From the NCBI GenBank assembly GCA_017307855.1, contig JAFKGD010000008.1:124001-188000 (forward strand): a stretch of 64,000 nt of DNA, in the 5' to 3' direction. Positions 18,568-27,122 of the stretch are shown here, piece after piece (the stretch's first letter is position 1; every line of letters begins with the position of its first letter). Origin of the DNA: Burkholderiales bacterium. Lineage in GTDB: Bacteria > Pseudomonadota > Gammaproteobacteria > Burkholderiales > Burkholderiaceae_C. The notes under the pieces were generated by a model. That model was not told where the DNA came from. It searched no databases and saw only the letters and a program-made list of their open reading frames with translations. A program made the position numbers and the translations under genes.

Positions 18568-18681
18568 CGCAACGCCGCGCGGCCTCGTTGCGTGAGGGCT
18601 GGGCCGAGATGTTGTGTTGGTGCAGCTAGGCTGCCGGCAGTGCGCCAGAGCACGAGCCCGGATGTTTGGGGCCGTTCTCTG

Positions 18682-19692
18682 TCATTTCCTGGGGCGGCGC
18701 TTGATGCGGCTTTCCAGCGCTTGCAGGTCCGCCTCGTCCTGCTGGTCGGCCGCGATGGCTTCCGCCCGTTTGCGGTCCTGGTCGAACTTCACGTACAGCT
18801 CATCCGTGCGCGCTTCCATCTGCTCATGGCTGATGGTGCCGGCATGCGCAAGCAGCGGAAAGCCGTTGGACGTGATGATCTGATCCACGTTCTGCTTCCA
18901 GAAGGCCATGCGCGTCTCTTGCCGGCTCTTGGCCCGCAGTTCGGCGGTTTCCAGGAAGATGACCACCAGCCGGTTCAGGGTGTCGATCTCGTCCTCGGTG
19001 AGGTAGTTCTTGGCCACCACGATGTCGGTCTTGCGCACCTTGTCGCCCTTCCACGCCAGCAGGCCGAAATGCGGATCGGCGGGGTTGGCGCGGGCGGTGA
19101 TGAGTTCGGCGGCAGTCTTGTGCGTCACGGCAAAGATCAGCAGGTTCTGCACGGTGGCGAAGAAGACCTGCGTGGCCTGATCCGTCTTGTCGTAGTCGCT
19201 GGAGAGGGCGAAGAGGTCGCGCACCTTTTGATAGAAGCGCTTCTCGGAGGCGCGGACGTCGCGGATGCGGGCCAGCATCTCGTCGAAGTAATCCGGACGG
19301 CCGTCCGGGTTCTTCAGGCGCTCGTCGTCCATCACGAAGCCCTTGGTCAGGTACTCCTTCAGCACGGTGGAAGCCCAGCGGCGGAACTGCACCCCGCGCG
19401 GTGAGCGCACGCGATAGCCCACGGCCAGGATGGCGTCGAGGTTGTAGAGGGTGACGGGGCGTTGAACCTGACGGCTGCCCTCGATTTGAACTGTCAAGGA
19501 TTCCTTGACAGTTGCCACGGGGTCCAACTCCTCGTCCTCGAAGAGGTTCTTCAAGTGCAGGGAGATGTTCTGCTTGGTGGCATCAAAAAGCTCTGCCATC
19601 TCCAACTGCGTCAGCCAGACGGTCTGGTCCTTCGCCCGCAGCTTGATCTGGCTGCGCCCATCTTCGGTGGTGTAGAGAATCAGGTCGGTCAT
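18682..19692 (-). CDS. rhuM: RhuM-family protein
   Basis: This 336-residue protein has the RhuM layout. The N-terminal region begins ILYTTEDGRSQIKLRAKDQT, with VWLTQLEMAELFDATKQNIS resembling a DNA-binding or KilA-N/Bro-like helix pair, then VTLYNLDAILAVGYRVRSPRG and FRRWASTVLKEYLTKGF, and a long helical C-terminus. RhuM was first named in the Salmonella SPI-3 island and is common on islands and near restriction systems; its biochemical role is not settled. Here it stands alone, without restriction genes, at the right edge of the island. ATG 19692 is used; TACACT 30-35 bp upstream could be a -10 box. Confidence 0.88.
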   Translation of the reverse strand: MTDLILYTTEDGRSQIKLRAKDQTVWLTQLEMAELFDATKQNISLHLKNLFEDEELDPVATVKESLTVQIEGSRQVQRPVTLYNLDAILAVGYRVRSPRGVQFRRWASTVLKEYLTKGFVMDDERLKNPDGRPDYFDEMLARIRDVRASEKRFYQKVRDLFALSSDYDKTDQATQVFFATVQNLLIFAVTHKTAAELITARANPADPHFGLLAWKGDKVRKTDIVVAKNYLTEDEIDTLNRLVVIFLETAELRAKSRQETRMAFWKQNVDQIITSNGFPLLAHAGTISHEQMEARTDELYVKFDQDRKRAEAIAADQQDEADLQALESRIKRRPRK

Positions 19693-19753
19693 GGTGCTTG
19701 GGCTGGGTACTCGACTGGAGTGTATTCAGCCCGATGGCGCGGCGCGACGTCGT

Positions 19754-21235
19754 CTAGTGTCCGTTGAGCACGGTGTCCGCATCGTGTTTGTCGTGAACGC
19801 CGAACTTGTCGACCAGGGTCGCGCTGGCCTGATTGAGTCCGAGGACTTCGACGACGGCGCCCTTGCGGCGAAGCTTGAAGACGACTTTGTCCAGTGCGCT
19901 CACGGCGGTGATGTCCCAGAAATGGGCGTGCGTGAGGTCGATGCGCACGCGCCTGTGCGGGGTGTCGAAGTCGAACGCGCCCATGAAGCGGTCTGCAGAG
20001 GCGAAGAACACCTGGCCGTAGATGGTGTAGCTGCGACATCCCCGAGCGTCGTCCTGTTCGACCTGGATGGCGAGGATCTGGCCGATCTTGTGGGCGAAGA
20101 AGAAGCCTGACAGGAGCACGCCTGTCAGCACCCCCTTGGCCAGGTCGTGCGTGTAGACCGTCACCGCGACGGTCGCCAGCATCACGACGCTGGAGCTTTT
20201 GGGGTGTTCGCGCAGGTTGCGAAACGAGTTCCAGTCGAACGTGCCGATCGACACCATGATCATGACGGCGACCAGCGCGGCCATCGGAATACGGGCGACC
20301 CAGTCGCCCAGGAAAACCACGAGGACGAGCAGCACGACACCTGCTGTCAGCGAGGACAGGCGCCCCCGCCCGCCGGACTTCACGTTGATGACGGACTGGC
20401 CGATCATCGCGCACCCTGCCATGCCGCCGATGAAGCCGGTGGCGATGTTGGCGACGCCCTGGCCGACGCACTCGCGGTTCTTGTTGCTGCGGGTGTCGGT
20501 CATGTCGTCCACGATCGTGGCCGTCATCAACGATTCGAGCAATCCGACCACCATCAGCGTGAGCGAGTAGGGCAGGATGATGGCCAGCGTCTCGAAGGTC
20601 AGAGGAATATCGGGGATCAGGAAGGTGGGCAGGCTGTCGGGCAGGGCCCCCATGTCGCCGACGGTGCGGATGTCCAGGCCGAGCGCGATGGAGACGCCCG
20701 TGAGAAGCACGATGGTGACCAGGGGCGACGGAACCGCTTTTGTGAGGCGGGGCAGCCCGTAGATGATGGCCAGGCCCGCAGCGGTCATCGCGTACACCTG
20801 CCAGGTGACGTGGGTGAGTTCGGGCAGTTGCGCCAGGAAGATGAGGATGGCCAGCGCGTTCACGAAGCCGGTGACCACAGAGCGGGAGACGAAGCGCATG
20901 AGCGCGCCCAGGCGCGCCCATCCGGCCACGACCTGCAGCAGCCCGGCGAGGATGGACGCCGCCAGCAGGTAGTCCAGTCCGTGGTCCTTGACCAGGCTGA
21001 CCATGACGAGAGCCATGGCGCCTGTCGCCGCCGAGATCATGCCGGGCCGGCCGCCGGCGAAGGCGGTGATGGTGGCGATGGAGAACGAGGCGTAGAGGCC
21101 GACCTTCGGGTCGACGCCCGCGATGATCGAGAACGCGATGGCTTCTGGAATGAGCGCCAGCGCGACTACGAGGCCGGCCAGCAGATCGTTGCGCGTGTTG
21201 AAGAACCACGCGCTGCGCAGGGATTGAAAGTTCAT
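19754..21235 (-). CDS. SulP-family anion transporter with STAS domain
   Basis: This 493-residue inner-membrane transporter of the SulP (SLC26) family moves sulfate, bicarbonate or another small anion. The membrane core carries [26 protein letters not shown] and the [20 protein letters not shown] segment, followed by a C-terminal STAS domain ([33 protein letters not shown]). The last 20 residues are rich in His/Asp. ATG 21235 fits the start of similarity, although a Shine-Dalgarno is poor. A strongly folded leader precedes it. Confidence 0.92.
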   Translation of the reverse strand: MNFQSLRSAWFFNTRNDLLAGLVVALALIPEAIAFSIIAGVDPKVGLYASFSIATITAFAGGRPGMISAATGAMALVMVSLVKDHGLDYLLAASILAGLLQVVAGWARLGALMRFVSRSVVTGFVNALAILIFLAQLPELTHVTWQVYAMTAAGLAIIYGLPRLTKAVPSPLVTIVLLTGVSIALGLDIRTVGDMGALPDSLPTFLIPDIPLTFETLAIILPYSLTLMVVGLLESLMTATIVDDMTDTRSNKNRECVGQGVANIATGFIGGMAGCAMIGQSVINVKSGGRGRLSSLTAGVVLLVLVVFLGDWVARIPMAALVAVMIMVSIGTFDWNSFRNLREHPKSSSVVMLATVAVTVYTHDLAKGVLTGVLLSGFFFAHKIGQILAIQVEQDDARGCRSYTIYGQVFFASADRFMGAFDFDTPHRRVRIDLTHAHFWDITAVSALDKVVFKLRRKGAVVEVLGLNQASATLVDKFGVHDKHDADTVLNGH

Positions 21236-21244
21236 GAGGATGCA

Positions 21245-21350
21245 GCCGTCGCGATGACGCGACGGCGGGGAAACAAGAGGATGGAGAGGGCTCGCGGTGC
21301 GCGAGCCGGTGGCAAGCCGCACGCGTGCGGCTGCTCAAAGCCTCAAGGCG
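21245..21350 (-). promoter_or_regulatory. Folded leader of the SulP gene: three perfect hairpins
   Basis: Within 90 bases upstream of the SulP start there are three perfect hairpins: GCCGTCGCG / CGCGACGGC with a 4-nt loop (21245-21266), GGCTCGCG / CGCGAGCC with a 3-nt loop (21289-21307), and AGCCGCA / TGCGGCT with a CGCG loop (21315-21332). A fourth small stem GCCT-CA-AGGC follows near 21345. None ends in a T-run. The nearest ends 9 bp before the ATG, in the ribosome-binding zone. Confidence 0.55.
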
Positions 21351-21438
21351 GGCTGACCGAATGGAAATGGCCGCGAGGCATTCCGCTGCCCGGAAATGAC
21401 GCGCAGTACGGCGCGCGCGGTGCGTGTTGCATCGCAGC

Positions 21439-21444
21439 ATTGTA
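21439..21444 (-). promoter_or_regulatory. Possible -10 box for the SulP transcript
   Basis: TACAAT on the minus strand, about 200 bp upstream of the SulP start, would give a leader that includes all the hairpins. No clear -35 box is visible at 17 bp. Confidence 0.35.
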
Positions 21445-21549
21445 GGCCGGCCCGCCGGCGACGAGGATGCGAAGTCGCGCGTTTGGGCCGGGCTGATGTG
21501 TCGCCGGGCGGCGCGGCGCAGTGCGGCCGGGCCCTGCCGCACCAGGCGG

Positions 21550-22680
21550 TCAGAGCTTGCCTTCCAGATGCTCCGGCGCGGCGATGGTGCGCATCCACTT
21601 GATGGATTCGACCTTCCAGCCCGGCTCGCGCTGGATGATTTCCATCACACCGGGCAGATGGGCAGCGCCGTAGGTCACGTAGATGCGGGGTCGGGGGTCG
21701 GCCAGCAGTTGGGCCGCGAGATGGCGGTTGCGGAAGTCGAGCACGACGGCGTCCATCGGCCCGCCTTGCCGCTCGGTCGTGCGTCGCATGGCATAGCTCA
21801 TGACGCCGCGGCACAGTGTGCCGGCCAGCACGCGGCGGCGCTCGTCGCCGGTCTTCTGGCGCTCGATGAGCCAGCCGATCACGTCGGGTGCGTCGTCGTC
21901 ATCGTCCGCCGGCGTCGCCTCGCGCGTGCGCATGGCGGCGGCGAAGGTGGGGTCGGCCTGCATCAGGCGGTCGTATTCCTGCTTCATGGCGCGCGTGTCC
22001 ACGTCCATGGTCACGTGACGCTCGGGATGGGCGCGGGCGTCCGCGACGAGCGGGCCGAAGTAGTCGATCTGATAGGACAGGCCGCAGGTCTTGCCGAGTT
22101 CGCGGTAGCTGTCTCCGAGGTCTTTGCCGTGGCTGAGCGCTGCCTTGAACCACGCGTCGGCCTCGGGGTCGCTGTTGGCCACGCCCTCGTAGGCGAGCAC
22201 GTAGCCTTCGGCCAGGGCGTTTTCCAGGTCGTACACCACGGCCTGGTAGAAGTGGTCTGTGCCCACGTGCTGCATGCCCTGCAGCACGAGGGTGCGCGTG
22301 CCGTTGCCCAGGGTGATGGTGGGCACGAGGGCTGGCCGCGTCTCGGTCGTGATGGCCAGGCCATAGATGGGTGCGGCCAGGGCCCCGCACATCAGGAACC
22401 ACAAGCCCGTGGCGGTGCGCAGCCAGACGGCTGCCCAGCGCTTGTTGCGCGCGGGCCGCCAGCCGCGCCGCCACAGCCAGGCCAGCGGCACGGCGAGCAC
22501 GGCCGCCAGCGCCGCCAGCGCGGGCAGTACGAGCCAGGTTGCGCCCAGCAGCACGGGCAGGCCGGCCAGGAACGCGATCACGAGTGCGGCCCACAGCAGC
22601 GTGGAGACACGCAGGGCCCACGCGCCGGGCGACGCCGTCCCCTGCGGAGTCGAGGCGGATGCGAGGTGGGAGGTCGTCAT
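21550..22680 (-). CDS. Membrane protein with TraB/GumN-like domain
   Basis: This 376-residue protein has three hydrophobic segments in its first 115 residues (STLLWAALVIAFLAGLPVLL, TWLVLPALAALAAVLAVPLA, ATGLWFLMCGALAAPIYGLA). The large outer domain has TraB-like features: LVLQGMQHVGTDHFY near its start and PRIYVTYGAAHLPGVMEII near its end. TraB-type domains are often metal-dependent proteases (TIKI) or of unknown role. A run of five Asp lies in the middle. ATG 22680 follows the upstream gene by 2 bp; it is the last gene of the MscS operon. Confidence 0.65.
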   Translation of the reverse strand: MTTSHLASASTPQGTASPGAWALRVSTLLWAALVIAFLAGLPVLLGATWLVLPALAALAAVLAVPLAWLWRRGWRPARNKRWAAVWLRTATGLWFLMCGALAAPIYGLAITTETRPALVPTITLGNGTRTLVLQGMQHVGTDHFYQAVVYDLENALAEGYVLAYEGVANSDPEADAWFKAALSHGKDLGDSYRELGKTCGLSYQIDYFGPLVADARAHPERHVTMDVDTRAMKQEYDRLMQADPTFAAAMRTREATPADDDDDAPDVIGWLIERQKTGDERRRVLAGTLCRGVMSYAMRRTTERQGGPMDAVVLDFRNRHLAAQLLADPRPRIYVTYGAAHLPGVMEIIQREPGWKVESIKWMRTIAAPEHLEGKL

Positions 22681-22682
22681 GT

Positions 22683-23423
22683 TCAGAACCGCCGGCTCGC
22701 GCCCCAGTCGCCGACGTCGCATTTGCCGCTGAAGCCGGGCCGTCCCTTGATTTCGGCGACACCGCTGCGCCGGTCGATTTCCACGGCCAGCCGGTTGAGC
22801 CCGCTGACGCGGTAGTGGGCGGTGATGCGGTCGGGGCCCATCTGCAGGTCTTCCAGTGGCCACCACCCATCGGTGCCGCCGGAGTGCAGCGGCGGGATCA
22901 GTTTGTCGCTGAGGTGCACGCGGCCCCCGCCGTCGCGGAAGTCGAACTGAACGCCGGTCTGGAACTGTTCCGACGCGGTCTCCATCCGTTGCATGGGTTC
23001 GTAGCGCTTGCTCTTTTCGTTCCATTCATAGCCGGAGTGGCTCGAATAGACCGCGTGTTCCCCCTGGCCGTAGCAGACGAGGGTGAGGACGTCCGGACGC
23101 GGTGGCGCGGGCGTACCGGCCGCCATGCCGCCCGGTCGGCAGTTCTGCTCGGGAATGCGGTTGATCGCAGCGTAGCGCCCGTCTGTGGTAGCCACGGCAA
23201 CGCAGGCACGCTGGACATCGCTCCACCAGAGCGTCCACGACTGATCGCGCACGAGGGTGGCGCGCACCTGCTGGTAGCCGCGCGCCAGCAACTGCGTCTC
23301 GCCGCCCGCGCCCCGCACGCCCACCAGATCCTGCAGGTCGGGTGGCGTCTGTGCGTGGGCCGGTATGGCGCACGTCAATGTGGCGGCAAGGATCGAGGCC
23401 GCTGCCGGAAAGTGTCGTTTCAT
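22683..23423 (-). CDS. Secreted protein of unknown function
   Basis: This is a 246-residue protein with a signal peptide (MKRHFPAAASILAATLTCAI, cleavage near AHA-QT). The mature part has two or three Cys (VQRACVAV, QNCRPGG, LVCYGQGE), a middle YSSHSGYEWNEKSKRYEPM and a beta-rich C-terminus. No family recognised. It starts in an ATGA overlap with the MscS gene and ends 2 bp before the TraB-like gene, so the three are one operon and likely act at the same envelope site. Confidence 0.7.
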   Translation of the reverse strand: MKRHFPAAASILAATLTCAIPAHAQTPPDLQDLVGVRGAGGETQLLARGYQQVRATLVRDQSWTLWWSDVQRACVAVATTDGRYAAINRIPEQNCRPGGMAAGTPAPPRPDVLTLVCYGQGEHAVYSSHSGYEWNEKSKRYEPMQRMETASEQFQTGVQFDFRDGGGRVHLSDKLIPPLHSGGTDGWWPLEDLQMGPDRITAHYRVSGLNRLAVEIDRRSGVAEIKGRPGFSGKCDVGDWGASRRF

Positions 23424-25936
23424 CTTTGCGCTCCGTCGTGGGTGGGGGTGTCTGGACTTTCGGAAGAGACGCTGCCGCGCCGCGACTGCATCTGTGCGTC
23501 GGACAGGTGCAGATCGAGCTGGGGGTAGGGAATGGCGATGCCTTCGGCCTGCAGGGCGGCCAGGACGCGCGCCATCAGTTCGCTGCGCAGGGCGCCCCAG
23601 TTGTCGATGTTCAGGGTCCAGGCGCGCAGCACGAAGTTCAGCGCGTTGTCTCCGTAGCCCGTGAGCTGCGCCGCGGGTGCGGGCTTTTCTGCAATGCCGG
23701 GGATGGCCCGTGCCGTGGATTCGAGCAGGTGCAGCACCTGCGACGGATCGCTGCCGTAGGCCACGCCGACGGCGATCTCGAAGCGGCGGCTGCGGTCGAA
23801 CATCGTCCAGTTGGTGAGGTTGCTGCTGAGCAGCAAGCCGTTGGGAACGACGACGTCGGCGCCGTCGTAAGTGCGCAGGGTGGTGGCGCGCAGCCCGATC
23901 TCGCGCACGGTGCCCGCCACGCCGCCGGTCTCGACCATGTCGCCGGGCTGGATCGGCCGCTCGAACATCAGCACCAGGCCCGACACGAAGTTGTTCACCA
24001 CGTTCTGCAGCCCGAAGCCCACGCCCACCCCCAGGGCGCCCAGCATCAGCGTCAGCTGGCTCAGTTTCAGCCCCGCCGCCGACAGCGCCACCAGCAGGCC
24101 GAGCAGCAGCACGCCGTAATAGCTGAGCGTGGCGATGCTGTTGCCCGCGCCCCGGGGCAGGTGCGAGTAGCGGGGCAGCTCGTCGTGCAGCAGCCGGCGC
24201 ACGGCGCGGGCTGACCAGTAGGCCAGCCAGACGGAAACGGCGAAGGCGAGTACGTCGCCCACGTGGATGGAAACCTCGCCCACGTCGACGCCCAGCTTGA
24301 GCACTGCGAAGCCGAAGGTCTGCAGGGGTTGCAGCACGCGGAAGACATCGAGCGCGTACACCAGCCAGCACAGCGATGCCGCGAGCACCAGCAGTCGGTT
24401 GCCCGCAGACAGCAGCAGGGCCCCGTGCTTCTGCAGCAGCCTGCGGCCGGCGATCTCGGGTTGATCCAGCAAGGTGCGGACGATGCCCATGCAGGCCACG
24501 ACGGCGGCGAACAGCAGCAGCGCCATGTAGCCGCTGTCGATCAGCGCGCTGGTGAGCATCTCGGCGAGCGATACGTTGCCAGACACGTTGGCCACAGCCG
24601 ATACGGCCAGCAACGGTACGGCCAGCCAGCCCATCATCTTCAGGACCCGGACGAGGCTGCTGCCCTGCCCCGCTTCATGAGTCACCGGATGCCGCAGCAG
24701 CCACACCGTGGCGCCCAGCGTCAGCAGGGTCTGCGCCAGCACGAACAGGCGGTAGGCCGGCGCGTCGGCCACGGCCGCGACGCCGAGCCTGTCGAGGGCG
24801 TAGAGCGCAATGGCCACGTAAGGCCAGGCGCCGAGCGCCGCCAACGCCGCCCGGGGCAGCAGTCGCAGCACCGGCACGAGTGCGAGCAGCAAGGCGAATT
24901 CGTGGACCAGCAGCGGCGCGTCGGGCTCCAGCACCAGCACGCCCAGCATCGACAGGAGCAGCCACGACGATACCGGACGGCGCAGCGCCGGCGCCACGTG
25001 CGCAGTGTGCGCTGCATCGATCCGCGACGACCTGCTGCGGTAGGTGAGCCACAGGATCAACGGCAACAGCAGCAGCTGCAGAACCCGGAGAGCCTGCTGG
25101 TTGGCCGTGTCGGCGGCGCTGTAATCCGCCGCGAAGCGGCTCTCGACGTCCATGCCCTGTTTCATCGCCTCCCACGCAGCGCCGGTGCCCAGGCCGGTCC
25201 CGAGGCCACGCCACAGGGGCGGCGCGTCCCTGTGCAGCAGGCGGCGGTCGATGTCTTCGATGGCCGCTGCCGCGTCGCTCGCTCCCGCCTGGATGCGCGC
25301 CGTCAGTTCACTGGCGCGCTGCGTCAGCGCGAACTGGCGAGCCAGCGCACGGCCGAGTCCGGCCTCTGCGCTGTCAATCTGCGCCAGGATCGCATCCACG
25401 CGGTCCGACATGACAGCGGGCAGGCCGTCAAGCAGGCCCGACGCCCGGGTGGCCGACCAGGCCTGCCGGCGCTGCGCCAGTTGCAGGGCGCTGTCGGAGT
25501 AAGGCGCGAAGTCGCGCCGTGCCTGCGCTTCCCAGCGTCCGATGCGGTCGGCGTCGAAGTTCCAGTGGCGGGCCAGGCTTTCGAGCCGCCGGATCGGCAG
25601 TGCCCGCAAGTTCGCGGCGTCTTCGGTCTCCACCTTGGACTCGACCGAACGGGCGATGCCGTCGAGCTGGAGCGACAGCCGATCGACCGGGTCGGCCGAG
25701 GCCAGCAGGCGCGTGGCGCGTTCGGCGCGCCGCTGGTCTTCAGCGGCCCTGGAGAGGATGTCGCCCAGGGCGATCGGAGTGATCGGAGCGATGACGGCGG
25801 GCGGGGTCGAAGCGCGTGGGGCGTTGTCTCGTGCGACCGTCTCTGCCATGCATGCCACGGCGAGCGAGGCCAAGAGACCGGCCAGGACGCGCCGCGCTGT
25901 ATGCGCACTGCCGGGGAACATTCTGATGCTCGGCAT
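23420..25936 (-). CDS. Large mechanosensitive channel (MscS superfamily, MscK-like)
   Basis: This is an 838-residue protein with a signal peptide, a long periplasmic helical region (residues about 40-270), about ten membrane helices and a C-terminal MscS domain. The pore-lining helix and beta domain are clear in LGALGVGVGFGLQNVVNNF and FERPIQPGDMVETGGVAGTV. By family it opens under membrane tension and protects against osmotic downshock. ATG 25936 gives MPSIRMFPGSAHTARRVLAG. First gene of a three-gene operon. Confidence 0.9.
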   Translation of the reverse strand: MPSIRMFPGSAHTARRVLAGLLASLAVACMAETVARDNAPRASTPPAVIAPITPIALGDILSRAAEDQRRAERATRLLASADPVDRLSLQLDGIARSVESKVETEDAANLRALPIRRLESLARHWNFDADRIGRWEAQARRDFAPYSDSALQLAQRRQAWSATRASGLLDGLPAVMSDRVDAILAQIDSAEAGLGRALARQFALTQRASELTARIQAGASDAAAAIEDIDRRLLHRDAPPLWRGLGTGLGTGAAWEAMKQGMDVESRFAADYSAADTANQQALRVLQLLLLPLILWLTYRSRSSRIDAAHTAHVAPALRRPVSSWLLLSMLGVLVLEPDAPLLVHEFALLLALVPVLRLLPRAALAALGAWPYVAIALYALDRLGVAAVADAPAYRLFVLAQTLLTLGATVWLLRHPVTHEAGQGSSLVRVLKMMGWLAVPLLAVSAVANVSGNVSLAEMLTSALIDSGYMALLLFAAVVACMGIVRTLLDQPEIAGRRLLQKHGALLLSAGNRLLVLAASLCWLVYALDVFRVLQPLQTFGFAVLKLGVDVGEVSIHVGDVLAFAVSVWLAYWSARAVRRLLHDELPRYSHLPRGAGNSIATLSYYGVLLLGLLVALSAAGLKLSQLTLMLGALGVGVGFGLQNVVNNFVSGLVLMFERPIQPGDMVETGGVAGTVREIGLRATTLRTYDGADVVVPNGLLLSSNLTNWTMFDRSRRFEIAVGVAYGSDPSQVLHLLESTARAIPGIAEKPAPAAQLTGYGDNALNFVLRAWTLNIDNWGALRSELMARVLAALQAEGIAIPYPQLDLHLSDAQMQSRRGSVSSESPDTPTHDGAQR

Positions 25937-26216
25937 GTGAAGAATCTCGCCCCTCGTCGTGATGGTTCTGGCTGTCGATGAACGGCCGGCGCCGTCGGCG
26001 CGCGGATGGCAGTACCGCCATACAGATCCGAAGAGGTGACCGGCGCATGGTCTGGAAATACTCCGTTGGCCGCCCGCAGATGTTAGCGAAATCAGTCTCC
26101 TGCAACGCCGATACACACATCCCGCGCACCTACCGGCCTCCGCTGACGACCCGCAGCCGTGGCGGCGCCTACGGTGTGATCTGGCAATCCTGCCGATCAC
26201 ATCGAAGGAGACCCCC

Positions 26217-27038
26217 ATGGGCTACAGCGACGATTACGAACGCAACCAGCGCCAACAACGAAGCCACCAGTACGACGGTGACGACCGGCGCGACCACCGC
26301 CAGCAATCATCCTTCACGCCGTTCGGCGTGCAGCAGGGCGATTTCAGCAGCCAGGACCGCGATTCGGGTGGATGGCACCGGGGGCAGGAGCATGAGAACC
26401 ATGGCCGCTCCAAGTTCAGCCCGTCGGGCAACCAGCAGGATTTCAGCGGCGGCCAGGATCGCGGCTTTGAGGACGCTCGACGCTACGGCTCGGGCCAGAG
26501 CCGTGGCCATGGCGGCGGCAACTTCGGCAGCAACTCCGGCGGTTATGGCCGCGGCCCGGGCCGCAACGATGAGTTCGCCTACGCCAACGACCGCGAGAGC
26601 TACGGCGGCACGGGCCGCTCGGAATACAGCAACGACATCGGACGCGACCAGGGGCAGGGCTATGGCCGCGATCAGGGTCGCGACTCGAACTCCACCTACG
26701 GTCGCAGCTACGGCGGCAGTTATGGCGGTAGTGGCCAGCTGGGCCGCGTCTCGGGCTTCGACCGCAGCAACGAAAGCCGTGGCGGCTATGGCCGCGAACA
26801 GCAGCCCCATCGCGACCCCGATTACCACCAATGGCGCGAAGAGCAGATCCGCAACCTCGACAACGACTACGACACCTGGCGGCAGGAGCGCTACAGCAAG
26901 TTCTCGGAAGAGTTCAGCACCTGGCGCAAGAACCGGCAGGGCCTGGGCCCGCGCGACACGCAGGAGATGCAGAGCGACGCCGACGTGGCCGCCGCCAACA
27001 AGCAGATCCAGGCCGATCAGGGCAAGACCCGCAAGTGA
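26217..27038 (+). CDS. Low-complexity Gly/Arg/Gln/Ser-rich protein
   Basis: This is a 273-residue, probably disordered protein. Residues 1-200 are biased to Gly, Arg, Gln, Ser, Asp and Tyr with recurring YGR, RDQG and GGSYGGS units. The C-terminal 70 residues form a conserved-looking block, DPDYHQWREEQIRNLDNDYD and WRQERYSKFSEEFSTWRKNR, which I recall from betaproteobacterial SWFGD-type proteins, though the SWFGD motif is absent. No signal peptide or membrane segment. AAGGAG precedes ATG 26217, and an intrinsic terminator follows. Function unknown; about 280 bp without genes lie before it. Confidence 0.8.
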   Translation: MGYSDDYERNQRQQRSHQYDGDDRRDHRQQSSFTPFGVQQGDFSSQDRDSGGWHRGQEHENHGRSKFSPSGNQQDFSGGQDRGFEDARRYGSGQSRGHGGGNFGSNSGGYGRGPGRNDEFAYANDRESYGGTGRSEYSNDIGRDQGQGYGRDQGRDSNSTYGRSYGGSYGGSGQLGRVSGFDRSNESRGGYGREQQPHRDPDYHQWREEQIRNLDNDYDTWRQERYSKFSEEFSTWRKNRQGLGPRDTQEMQSDADVAAANKQIQADQGKTRK

Positions 27039-27081
27039 CCGACCATGCACGGGCGGCCCGCGTGCCGCCCGGGTCCATGCA

Positions 27082-27105
27082 AGCCGCCGCCAGGGCGGCT
27101 TTTTC
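27082..27105 (+). terminator. Intrinsic terminator after the low-complexity gene
   Basis: A stem AGCCGCC / GGCGGCT with a 5-nt loop is followed by TTTTC. A second hairpin (GGGCGGC / GCCGCCC, 27051-27070) precedes it. Confidence 0.8.
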
Positions 27106-27122
27106 TCGTGGCGTGTGGGTCT

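Noticed and set aside
27051-27070. GGGCGGC / GCCGCCC hairpin as a terminator
   Set aside because: It has no T-run; the true terminator is the next hairpin at 27082-27105.
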